Of a DNA stretch of 22,047 nt, positions 1 through 6,724 are shown one piece after another (the stretch's first letter is position 1; each line of letters opens with the position of its first letter). Under the pieces are notes generated by a model, which was given only the letters and a program-made list of their open reading frames with translations, was not told where the DNA came from and did no database searches. The position numbers and the translations under genes are program-made. The DNA is from Planctomycetota bacterium (lineage in GTDB: Bacteria > Planctomycetota > PUPC01 > JACPCR01). The stretch spans positions 1 to 22,047 of the forward strand of contig JASLXP010000707.1 in assembly GCA_030740295.1 (NCBI GenBank). Direction: 5' to 3'.

Positions 1-561
1 GCACAGAAACCAGGGCTGGTCTGGGTTTGAATGCTGATGCTCGCGAATGAAGGCCAGCGATTCCTGGGCAACGACGACATCCTGAATCTTACTTTCCGGA
101 ATTTCAGTGATGCCCGCGCACTCGGTTCGGAGACGCATTCCATCGCCGCCCCGTTCGAGCGGTTCCCATTGGTGTCCTGTGCCGCCGGTCAGATCACCGT
201 AGGGCCGGTGCTGAAATCCGGCGAATTGCAGATTACCGCCAAAATGCATCTTGCCTATCAGACAGGTCGAGTAGCCTGCTTCGGCAAGCGTACCCGGAAT
301 GGTCGGTATCTCCGGCCTGAGTACTGAACTGTTCGACCAGGCCCCGCACCCGCGTACTTCGCGGCCGGAAAGGAGACACATCCGAGAAGGTGTGCACAGC
401 GGCATCTGGCAATACGCGTCCGTAAAGACTGTTCCCTGAGAGGCCAGCCGATCGAAGTTGGGCGTGCGGCACGGCTCTCCGCCTTCATCAACCGGGCGAT
501 GGCTCATGAAACGGAAACTGTGTTCGTCACTGAAGACGAAGAGGATGTTCGGCTGGGACAT
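1..561 (-). CDS. Sulfatase, N-terminal part (runs off the window)
   Basis: Type I (formylglycine-dependent) sulfatase, which hydrolyses sulfate esters; the substrate cannot be told from this fragment. The frame is open from an ATG at 561 to the window edge, giving 187 codons of a protein usually 450-550 residues long. It starts MSQPNILFVFSDEH, the usual N-terminal strand with an Asp metal ligand (D12). Cys56 lies in the CTPSR signature (residues 56-60), the C-x-P-x-R motif whose cysteine is oxidised to formylglycine, followed by a typical MCLLSGR. A GTLAEAGYSTCLIGKMHFGG block follows, with the conserved Lys of this family. No signal peptide is seen, so it is probably cytoplasmic or the true start lies elsewhere. 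No good Shine-Dalgarno sequence precedes the ATG. It lies 49 nt after the ABC ATPase gene on the same strand, so the three genes may form one transcript. Confidence 0.93.
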   Translation of the reverse strand, partial: MSQPNILFVFSDEHSFRFMSHRPVDEGGEPCRTPNFDRLASQGTVFTDAYCQMPLCTPSRMCLLSGREVRGCGAWSNSSVLRPEIPTIPGTLAEAGYSTCLIGKMHFGGNLQFAGFQHRPYGDLTGGTGHQWEPLERGGDGMRLRTECAGITEIPESKIQDVVVAQESLAFIREHQHSNPDQPWFLC

Positions 562-610
562 GGTTTGGTCCGTGGGTCTAATCGGTGCGGTGAGGTAATA
601 GGCTCTCTTT

Positions 611-1285
611 TCAGGCCGGGCTTGCGTCCTGTGCGGAATCATTCAGGTCTTCTTCTTCCACGATGCCATCCTCGATCTTCAGAAGCTTGTCGGCCAGGCG
701 CCGCATCTCCCGCTTGCGATGGGTGATATGAAGGATGGTCACGCCCGTTTGCTGTTTTACCGAGTCCAACAGGTCACAGATCTCCGAATGCGTTTCGTCG
801 TCCAGCGCGCTTAATGGCTCATCCAGGCAGAGAATCGAAGGTCCGCTCGACAGGGCCCTACCCAAGGCCACTCGCTGAATCTCGCCTCCGCTCAGGCCGT
901 GCGGATATCGATCGAGCAATCCGTGGATTCCCAACATTTCTGCAAGTTCGTTCACACGCTCATCGATCCTTTGCATCGGCCAGTGTCGAATGGTCATAGC
1001 CAGGCTGAGCTGTTCCCTCACCGTCATCGTGACGAAGAGCGAACCATCCTGAGGCACGTAACCAATCCCGCGTTCGCCAGGCTTCAGACGAGTGACATCG
1101 CTGCCCGACAGTTCGACCGTTCCCGACTGCATTGGCCGCAGTCCACAGATGCACTCCAGGATGGTTGTTTTGCCGCTGCCGGTCTTGCCCATCAGAACGC
1201 CGTATTCTCCTTCAGGAATTTCGAAGGAGACGTCTTCTAGTGCAAACTCCCCTTGAACGATGCACAGGTCGGTAACTCTGATCAC
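611..1285 (-). CDS. ABC transporter ATP-binding protein, molybdate/tungstate/sulfate type
   Basis: Cytoplasmic ATPase of an ABC importer, 224 residues, a minimal nucleotide-binding domain without the C-terminal regulatory domain found in ModC or CysA. Motifs in order: Walker A GKTGSGKT (33-40), Q-loop at YVPQD (Q79), signature LSGGE (131-135), Walker B ILCLDEP (151-157) and H-loop H189. All catalytic residues are present. The start is a GTG that overlaps the permease stop by 4 nt (GTGA), with AAGGAAAGG upstream, so translation is probably coupled to the permease. The acidic C-terminal tail (EEEDLND) is not part of the fold. The short length is like the ATPases of tungstate (Tup/Wtp) systems; the substrate is inferred mainly from the permease and remains uncertain among molybdate, tungstate and sulfate. 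Confidence 0.93.
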   Translation of the reverse strand: MIRVTDLCIVQGEFALEDVSFEIPEGEYGVLMGKTGSGKTTILECICGLRPMQSGTVELSGSDVTRLKPGERGIGYVPQDGSLFVTMTVREQLSLAMTIRHWPMQRIDERVNELAEMLGIHGLLDRYPHGLSGGEIQRVALGRALSSGPSILCLDEPLSALDDETHSEICDLLDSVKQQTGVTILHITHRKREMRRLADKLLKIEDGIVEEEDLNDSAQDASPA

Positions 1286-2154
1286 CTCGGCGCCTTTCCT
1301 TCAATCCGTGATTCCAGGCCGAACGTGCGCGCCAGAATCAACACCGCGATCGCAATCAGGATCATGAGCAGAGAGACGGCAACGGCGGCCTCGATGTTGC
1401 CGATGCTCATTTCCAGAAAAATGGTTGTTGGCAGCACTTCGGTTTTGAATCGAGTTGCCCCCGAAAAAACCAGAATTGGCCCAAACTCCCCGAGCGCTCT
1501 GGCCCAGGCGAGAGTTGCCGCGGTCAGCAATCCGCGCCGGGCCTGCGGGAAAACGACCATCCAGAACGACTGGCTCTGGCTGCATCCAAGCGTGAGGGCC
1601 ACGTGTTCCTGTCGCACCGGAATCTGATCGAAAGTCACCCGCATGGTTCGCACCGCAAACGCGCAGGCCACCATGAATTGTGCCAGTATCACACTCGGAA
1701 TATCGTAGGTAATGCCCGTGATCCCCATCCTTTTCGCCAGCCCTGTTCGATCCATGAAGTCTTCAAACAACTGCTCAACGGCCTTGCCTGCTGATGTCTG
1801 AAACAGAATGAGCAGGCTGAGCCCAATCACCAGAGGCGGCAGCACGATCGGAATATCAAGCATCGCATCTACAAAGTTCTTACCACGGAACTGTTGCCGA
1901 GACATCAGATAGCCAATCGGCACGGCCACCCAAAGCGAGAGGATCGTGGTAATCGTACACGAGACCAGACTGAGCCGAATCGCATAGCGGATTTCTGGAG
2001 CATTCAGCGCAGCCAGCAGGTGTCCTGGCGTGGTGAAGGTAGAATTCGCCAAAATCAGGCACACGATGATCAGGATATATCCGCCGCCGAGGAGACCCAG
2101 ACAGACGAAGAAAGGGGTATCCGATGGCGGCCTGTAAGCTTCCGATTCGCTCAT
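1282..2154 (-). CDS. ABC transporter permease, ModB/WtpB/CysT-like
   Basis: Inner-membrane permease subunit, 290 residues with about six hydrophobic segments (roughly 16-36, 60-82, 99-119, 150-170, 208-232, 258-277). The stretch with HVALTLGCSQ and VVFPQARRG (about 184-208) is the cytoplasmic coupling (EAA) loop that contacts the ATPase, and RALGEFGPILVFSG right after it is the strongly conserved block of oxyanion permeases (ModB, CysT/CysW, TupB). It is the first gene of the minus-strand transcript. Its ATG lacks a clear Shine-Dalgarno sequence. The binding protein that normally precedes this subunit is absent; instead there is the tandem repeat and a plus-strand gene. Assignment as an oxyanion importer is firm at family level; the ion is not known. 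Confidence 0.92.
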   Translation of the reverse strand: MSESEAYRPPSDTPFFVCLGLLGGGYILIIVCLILANSTFTTPGHLLAALNAPEIRYAIRLSLVSCTITTILSLWVAVPIGYLMSRQQFRGKNFVDAMLDIPIVLPPLVIGLSLLILFQTSAGKAVEQLFEDFMDRTGLAKRMGITGITYDIPSVILAQFMVACAFAVRTMRVTFDQIPVRQEHVALTLGCSQSQSFWMVVFPQARRGLLTAATLAWARALGEFGPILVFSGATRFKTEVLPTTIFLEMSIGNIEAAVAVSLLMILIAIAVLILARTFGLESRIEGKAPR

Positions 2155-2854
2155 GGAAAATAGACTGCAAAATTCTCCCGAAGTGGCAACCGGGTTGGTG
2201 GGCAGGTTTCAGGACTCGGGGATCCGGAGTCGGGAATCAGGATTCAAGATTCAGGATTCAGGAGGATTCAGGATTCAGGAGGACTCAGGTTTCAGGGCTC
2301 AGGATTCAAAATACAGGCTTTGGGGATTGGCCTGGGTCGCGCTGTTTATCACTGCGATGCCATTTGCTTTTCCGCACGACACCGGGCTTGGGCATTCGCG
2401 ACGAACTCTTCTTTGGGAAACAGGGCCTGACGGTTTTGTATTGGAGTACCGCATTCGCCTGCCGAAGGATGAGGTAGTTCTTGAGATGGTGAAGATCGAT
2501 GCCGATGGGAACGGCGAAATCAGCGGCAGGGAGAAGGACTCGTTCTTCAGACGAAAAGGGAGGATGCTTGCCGCGAAATTCAAGATCTCGAACGCAACCG
2601 GGAAGACGCTCTCAGCGGCACTGAAAGCCTATTCCCTCGGCCACTCCTTCACCCAGACCTTTCAATATGAGATAACTGCCGGCAGTAATTCCCTGTCATT
2701 CGAGGACCGCAACTTCAGAGATAAGCCCGGCCTCGTCAGGATCCTCAAAACCGACACTGCAAGAGTATCCCTCGCCCGTCCAGCAGACCTCCAGCATGCG
2801 GAAGTCATCGCCCTCCGAATCGTGAGAAACGACACTAAAAACGATGCAAATTGA
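2153..2854 (+). CDS. Small exported EF-hand protein; start uncertain
   Basis: The frame gives 233 residues from an ATG at 2153, but that ATG overlaps the divergent permease start and residues 18-52 are only the translated tandem repeat, so the real start is probably later. Residues 56-73 (LWGLAWVALFITAMPFAF, preceded by K and R) look like a signal peptide core; a TTG near 2327 and an ATG at 2357 are alternatives. The mature part has one canonical 12-residue EF-hand loop, DADGNGEISGRE (116-127), with Asp at 1 and 3, Asn at 5, Gly at 6, Ile at 8 and Glu at 12, so it should bind calcium. The arrangement of a beta-rich stretch ending LEYRIRL, then an EF-hand and then another beta-rich part resembles the exported domain that precedes NicO-type nickel/cobalt exporters in some bacteria, but no membrane exporter domain is present. 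Function unknown. The stop lies 1 nt before the inverted repeat. Confidence 0.6.
   Translation: MENRLQNSPEVATGLVGRFQDSGIRSRESGFKIQDSGGFRIQEDSGFRAQDSKYRLWGLAWVALFITAMPFAFPHDTGLGHSRRTLLWETGPDGFVLEYRIRLPKDEVVLEMVKIDADGNGEISGREKDSFFRRKGRMLAAKFKISNATGKTLSAALKAYSLGHSFTQTFQYEITAGSNSLSFEDRNFRDKPGLVRILKTDTARVSLARPADLQHAEVIALRIVRNDTKNDAN
2205..2315. repeat. Imperfect GATTCAGGA tandem repeat
   Basis: About 110 nt made almost wholly of degenerate copies of an 8-9 nt unit (GATTCAGGA, with variants GACTCGGGG, GAGTCGGGAA, GATTCAAGA, GACTCAGGT, GGCTCAGGA). The cleanest part, 2240-2283, holds several near-perfect copies with GATTCAGGAGGATTCAGGATTCAGGAGGA. It sits between the divergent starts of the ABC permease and the EF-hand protein, so it occupies what must be their promoter region. 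The frame of the EF-hand gene stays open through it and would read as QDSG/FRIQ-type residues. Such repeats are usually non-coding, seldom translated and prone to slippage; whether this one is translated is unknown. Confidence 0.85.
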
Positions 2855-2855
2855 A

Positions 2856-2902
2856 ATTATCCTTGAAAATCGGTAGTCGGATGATCGATTTTCAAGGATA
2901 AT
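2856..2902 (+). promoter_or_regulatory. Perfect 17-bp inverted repeat covering a ribosome binding site
   Basis: Left arm ATTATCCTTGAAAATCG (2856-2872) and right arm CGATTTTCAAGGATAAT (2886-2902) are exact reverse complements around a 13-nt loop. The element fills the gap between the EF-hand stop (2854) and the next ATG (2909). The right arm contains AAGGA (2894-2898), 10 nt before that ATG and the only plausible Shine-Dalgarno sequence, so the RNA hairpin would hide it. There is no T-tract, which argues against a simple intrinsic terminator. It could instead be a dimeric operator for a DNA-binding protein. No second copy is seen elsewhere in the window. Confidence 0.75.
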
Positions 2903-2908
2903 CAGTCC

Positions 2909-4051
2909 ATGATTCCAAGGTCTGACTACTGCCAACAGATACAGAATGGTCTTTCAGTAAGCCCAATAGTAGCCATGTTAGGCCCACGTCAGTGTGGCAA
3001 AACGACCCTTGCTAGGCTGCTGAGTGCGGAGAATTCCGGTTCAGAGTTTTTCGACTTGGAGAATCCAGGCGACTTGGCGAGTCTGTCAGGCGCGCCCATG
3101 GATGTGCTTTCCAGCCTGAATGGCCTGGTCATCATCGACGAAGTCCAGCGAAAGCCCGAGCTCTTTGAGATTCTGCGTGTCCTGGCGGACAGGCCCGACC
3201 GGCCAGCCACATTCCTGATCCTCGGTTCTGCCTCGCCCAGGCTCGTCAAGGGCGTTTCTGAATCATTGGCCGGTCGCGTTACCTTCGTGGATCTGAGTGG
3301 CTTTGACATGTGGGAAGTAGGTGTCGACAACTACCGAACACTCTGGCATCGCGGCGGATTTCCCAGGACGTTCCTGGCCGAATCAGATCAGGAGAGCCAC
3401 CTTTGGAGAGATAATTTCATTCGGACTTTTCTACAGAGGGATATCCCTGAGCTCGGAATCAACATTCCCGCCGAAACGCTTGGGAGATTCTGGTCGATGG
3501 TCGCGCATTTCCATGGACAGATCTGGAATGCCGCTGATTTCGCCAGATCGCTTGGCGCGACAGAGGCAACGGCCCGGCGTTACCTGGACATCTTGACTGG
3601 TGCTTACATGGTCAGACAGTTGCCTCCCTGGTATGAAAATATCAAAAAGCGCCAGGTAAAGTCGCCCAAAGTCTTCATCAGAGATACCGGGCTGCTGCAT
3701 ACTCTGTTGTCTCTCCACGAATCATCCGCCATCCAGCAGCATCCTAAGCTTGGCGCATCCTGGGAAGGATTCGTCATCGAGCAAATTATCACCGCTGCAA
3801 ACAGCCGCGACGTATATTTCTGGGCCACTCACTCCGGTGCAGAACTGGATTTGCTCTTGTTCAAGAATGGCAAGCGCATTGGTTTCGAGGTGAAGTATGT
3901 TGATGGCCCCAAGACGACCAAATCCATGCGGATCGCAATCGCGGACCTCCACCTGGATCATCTTTACGTCGTCTATCCGGGAGAGAGAACTTTCAATCTC
4001 GATGAAGGCATCACCGCGTTATCGGTGAGAGAGATAAAGACTGCAGTTTGA
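2909..4051 (+). CDS. AAA ATPase with C-terminal DUF4143 domain
   Basis: 380 residues, the usual length of this family. The N-terminal AAA domain has Walker A GPRQCGKT (25-32), Walker B LVIIDEVQ (73-80) and the LILGSAS sensor strand near 103-109. The middle has the family pattern HRGGFPRTFL (147-156) and a winged-helix-like segment with LGATEATARRYLDIL. The C-terminal DUF4143 part (about 170-380) ends in a PD-(D/E)XK nuclease-like fold: E286 in SWEGFVIEQ, D314 in GAELDLLL, and E327-x-K329 in IGFEVKY, so the nuclease-type residues look intact. The cellular role of these proteins is not established; they are common, patchily distributed and often single genes, which suggests transfer. It stands alone between an inverted repeat and a 120-nt gap. 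Confidence 0.94.
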   Translation: MIPRSDYCQQIQNGLSVSPIVAMLGPRQCGKTTLARLLSAENSGSEFFDLENPGDLASLSGAPMDVLSSLNGLVIIDEVQRKPELFEILRVLADRPDRPATFLILGSASPRLVKGVSESLAGRVTFVDLSGFDMWEVGVDNYRTLWHRGGFPRTFLAESDQESHLWRDNFIRTFLQRDIPELGINIPAETLGRFWSMVAHFHGQIWNAADFARSLGATEATARRYLDILTGAYMVRQLPPWYENIKKRQVKSPKVFIRDTGLLHTLLSLHESSAIQQHPKLGASWEGFVIEQIITAANSRDVYFWATHSGAELDLLLFKNGKRIGFEVKYVDGPKTTKSMRIAIADLHLDHLYVVYPGERTFNLDEGITALSVREIKTAV

Positions 4052-4066
4052 AACCTGAAACAGGGC

Positions 4067-4114
4067 TTCCGAGATAGGGCCTCGTCTACTAAACTGAAAT
4101 CCCGTGGTATTCAA
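4067..4114 (+). promoter_or_regulatory. Candidate promoter and conserved block before the first LVIVD gene
   Basis: TTCCGA (4067-4072) and TAAACT (4090-4095) are 17 nt apart, a weak sigma-70-like pair. Directly after it, GAAATCCCGTGGTATTCAA (4096-4114) matches 15 of 19 positions with a block in front of the MoxR gene (8961-8979), and CTCGTCTACT (4081-4090) matches CTCGCCCACT there at 8 of 10. The hexamers alone are poor; the shared context is the main support. Confidence 0.35.
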
Positions 4115-4171
4115 TTACAGAGAATCCACACAGCCTGCGCAGAACGCCGCTCTCCAGATTCCGAAATTCCT

Positions 4172-6724
4172 ATGAAACGCACCGCCCGTTTTTCGTCCAT
4201 GATGCTCGTGAGCCTCACATTGTTGTGCAGTCCAGCCTGCGAACTAGGCCGGGTCTACGATGGCAAGGACAACGATCCAACGACCTTCTCCATTAACAGT
4301 GGGAGCAAAGTCAGACCACTCAAGGGGAACAGGAGCTACCAACTTCTAAGAGAAAACGTAGCAGTTGATTATGGCCTTCATTACACAATTCTCGCCGATG
4401 GAGTGGACGTTTGTTCTCTCGAATATGCCTGGAAGCTCGGGTTTGGTGGGGACCATCCGCGACTGCTTCCGATGGGAACCGATCTGACAAACTGGGATGA
4501 CGTAAGAGTAGAGAACGGCTGGGTAGCCATCGATCCCGAAACGGGTCGCTTCAAATTCGCGACTGAAAATAAGATTGACAGCCCGAGTCGGACGAAACTG
4601 GTCAGGCGCATTACCCTTGGCAATCTCACCGCCTGGCAGATTGAAGTCAAGGATGGATTCACCTTCATGCCAACCGAAGAAGAAACGCATGGATGCCTGA
4701 TTATGGACGCTAGAAATCCAGACAGATTGCAGTACGCCGGACATGTCCTGACCCCCGGTTACATCATGCAATTAGTAGTACTGAAAGACCATGTATACAC
4801 CTTCGGCAGCGGCCATTTCTCTATAGGCGATATCCGCAACCTGAAGAACCACGAACCCAGATATATCAAGCAACAGCCCATGCCCGATATCGGACGGCGA
4901 GTGAAATGTGCGTGGGACCCTAAGAGGAACTTCCTGTTCGTTAGAAGAGGAATTAAGATCTCTGTCTATGATGTGGAAGACGAAGACGACCCGGTTCTCG
5001 TAAAGGTTCTGCCACTTTCAGGTTACGGCATCGCGGTTGATGGTGACTACGGATATCTTACCGACCGCTATAAAGTGCCTGATCCGAAAAACAAGGGCAA
5101 AACGACTGACCAAACCCAATTGCGAACCTACCGGATCGAGGACGACGGCTCCTGGACACACTTGGGCAGCTTGAGTATCGAGGGCGTCCAAGGCATATGG
5201 ATGGGTGTCGATCGCGGCCTTGCGGTTCGGGCGGGGCTCGCAGTCGCAGGCACCAACAAAGGCCTGTTCATGATCGACATATCGAAACCCAGACGGCCCC
5301 GGCTCGCGAAGAAACTGGAGGCCCTGAAGATTACCTCGTCAGGAGTCTACTTCGCAGGGGCGGGCGGGGCTAAGGACTACGATTTTGATGTTGTCAGGAA
5401 GCGCCTTTTCGTCACCGCCTCTGGCCGAATCCATGTGTTTGATATCCGTAATCTCCAGGACATCAAGGAAATCACAGTTCTTAAGGGCCCAGAATTGTTT
5501 GGAGGGTTCGGTGCTGATTTCGTCAGGTATGAAAATGATTTTCTGTATATCGGCCAACGCTATAACGGCTTGTGCCTGGTTGATATCCACGACCTTGACA
5601 AACCCATCTATAAAGGGAGTCTCTCTGCGTTTGGGGAAGTCGAGTATGCGAAACCCGTTGGAGATCGAATCTATGCGGTCTCCAGTGGCCTGTATGTGAT
5701 GAACAGGTACCCGGCAGAAAAAGCAGAGCTGTTAGGGTATGTCAGCACCCATACTCATATGTTCGGCGGCAACATCGTTTCAAGCCCCTTTCCTCGCGAT
5801 AATCCGAACCGGACAGTCTTCCTGGATTCTTCAGGTTCTCATCGCCGGGTCAGCGCAAGGGACCCTCGGCACCCCAAAATGCTTGAACCCCATCCCAAGG
5901 GAGGCGCCTCCCGCGGACAATGGGTCGGCAAGTACCTTTTCACACCTGGCGGGACCGAGCTTGGAGTCTATCGCGTGGATGATGATGGCAACCTTGAAAA
6001 AGCGGCGTCAGCCCTGCTGAGACCGAAACCCGAGGAGGTAAAAGAAGACAAGCCCGGCAAAGGGAAAAAGAAGCCCAGTTTTCCGGGAATTAATCGACTG
6101 GTCGTTCGAGGCAATTACGCCTATGGCATTCACTTTTCGCGCGGAAAAGAAACTCTAAATAAGGTCTTCGACATCATCTATGTTTTTGATATCTCCAAAC
6201 CCGAAGAACCGAAATTAGTTGGCAAAGCACAGGGGCCCAGTGATCTCGGATCCATGCATTCATGGACCGCAAATATATTTGGGGATTTTCTCTTTCTGGG
6301 TGGTTGGCATGCGGGAAACGGGTGGGCGAATTATCCTGGAATTCGCGTGTACGATGTGTCCGACCCCGTAAATCCAAAACCGCATGCCCTGATCCACCAC
6401 ATCCCTGCAGACATCAGTGTAAACAGCATCGCCTCACCACAGACATTTTATGCAATAGAGAACACTCTTTATGTGGCTGATTATTGGTCCGGGTTGCATG
6501 TGATTGATATTACTAATCTCAAGGCCAGGAAGGAATATGAATATATTGCCAACTTAAAAGATCCGGACCAACCTTTTTCCGGCAATGCCTATTGCACGTC
6601 AGTCGCCGGCCACGGCCGATATATCTATACAACTAATTTTGGTCGAGTCGATATCTGGGAAATACCCGTTCCATCAGACGTCCCAAAAGGGAAACTGACC
6701 TGGCTGAAAGGAGGCAAAAAGTGA
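4172..6724 (+). CDS. Large exported LVIVD-repeat beta-propeller protein
   Basis: 850 residues. The N-terminus has a signal peptide (two basic residues, then hydrophobic SSMMLVSLTLLCSPAC). Cys23 could be a lipid anchor, but SPAC is a poor lipobox, so cleavage by signal peptidase I is equally possible. The body is a series of LVIVD-type blades: LIMDARNPDR (176-), SVYDVEDEDD (264-), LFMIDISKPRRP (365-), HVFDIRNLQD (421-), LCLVDIHDLDKP (467-), IYVFDISKPEEP (669-), IRVYDVSDPVNP (724-) and LHVIDITNL (775-). These are blades of beta-propellers, probably two, separated by a Lys-rich linker at about 617-635. No catalytic motif is recognised. Such proteins are exported and usually of unknown binding function. 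No good Shine-Dalgarno sequence is seen. It is coupled to the next gene, a smaller relative. Confidence 0.9.
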   Translation: MKRTARFSSMMLVSLTLLCSPACELGRVYDGKDNDPTTFSINSGSKVRPLKGNRSYQLLRENVAVDYGLHYTILADGVDVCSLEYAWKLGFGGDHPRLLPMGTDLTNWDDVRVENGWVAIDPETGRFKFATENKIDSPSRTKLVRRITLGNLTAWQIEVKDGFTFMPTEEETHGCLIMDARNPDRLQYAGHVLTPGYIMQLVVLKDHVYTFGSGHFSIGDIRNLKNHEPRYIKQQPMPDIGRRVKCAWDPKRNFLFVRRGIKISVYDVEDEDDPVLVKVLPLSGYGIAVDGDYGYLTDRYKVPDPKNKGKTTDQTQLRTYRIEDDGSWTHLGSLSIEGVQGIWMGVDRGLAVRAGLAVAGTNKGLFMIDISKPRRPRLAKKLEALKITSSGVYFAGAGGAKDYDFDVVRKRLFVTASGRIHVFDIRNLQDIKEITVLKGPELFGGFGADFVRYENDFLYIGQRYNGLCLVDIHDLDKPIYKGSLSAFGEVEYAKPVGDRIYAVSSGLYVMNRYPAEKAELLGYVSTHTHMFGGNIVSSPFPRDNPNRTVFLDSSGSHRRVSARDPRHPKMLEPHPKGGASRGQWVGKYLFTPGGTELGVYRVDDDGNLEKAASALLRPKPEEVKEDKPGKGKKKPSFPGINRLVVRGNYAYGIHFSRGKETLNKVFDIIYVFDISKPEEPKLVGKAQGPSDLGSMHSWTANIFGDFLFLGGWHAGNGWANYPGIRVYDVSDPVNPKPHALIHHIPADISVNSIASPQTFYAIENTLYVADYWSGLHVIDITNLKARKEYEYIANLKDPDQPFSGNAYCTSVAGHGRYIYTTNFGRVDIWEIPVPSDVPKGKLTWLKGGKK

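Noticed and set aside
31..327. 98-codon plus-strand frame at the left edge
   Set aside because: It is antisense to the sulfatase, whose frame has the formylglycine signature and conserved blocks.
2909..4051. DUF4143 ATPase as part of a transposon bounded by inverted repeats
   Set aside because: The 17-bp arms both lie upstream of the gene; no copy follows it and no target-site duplication is visible.
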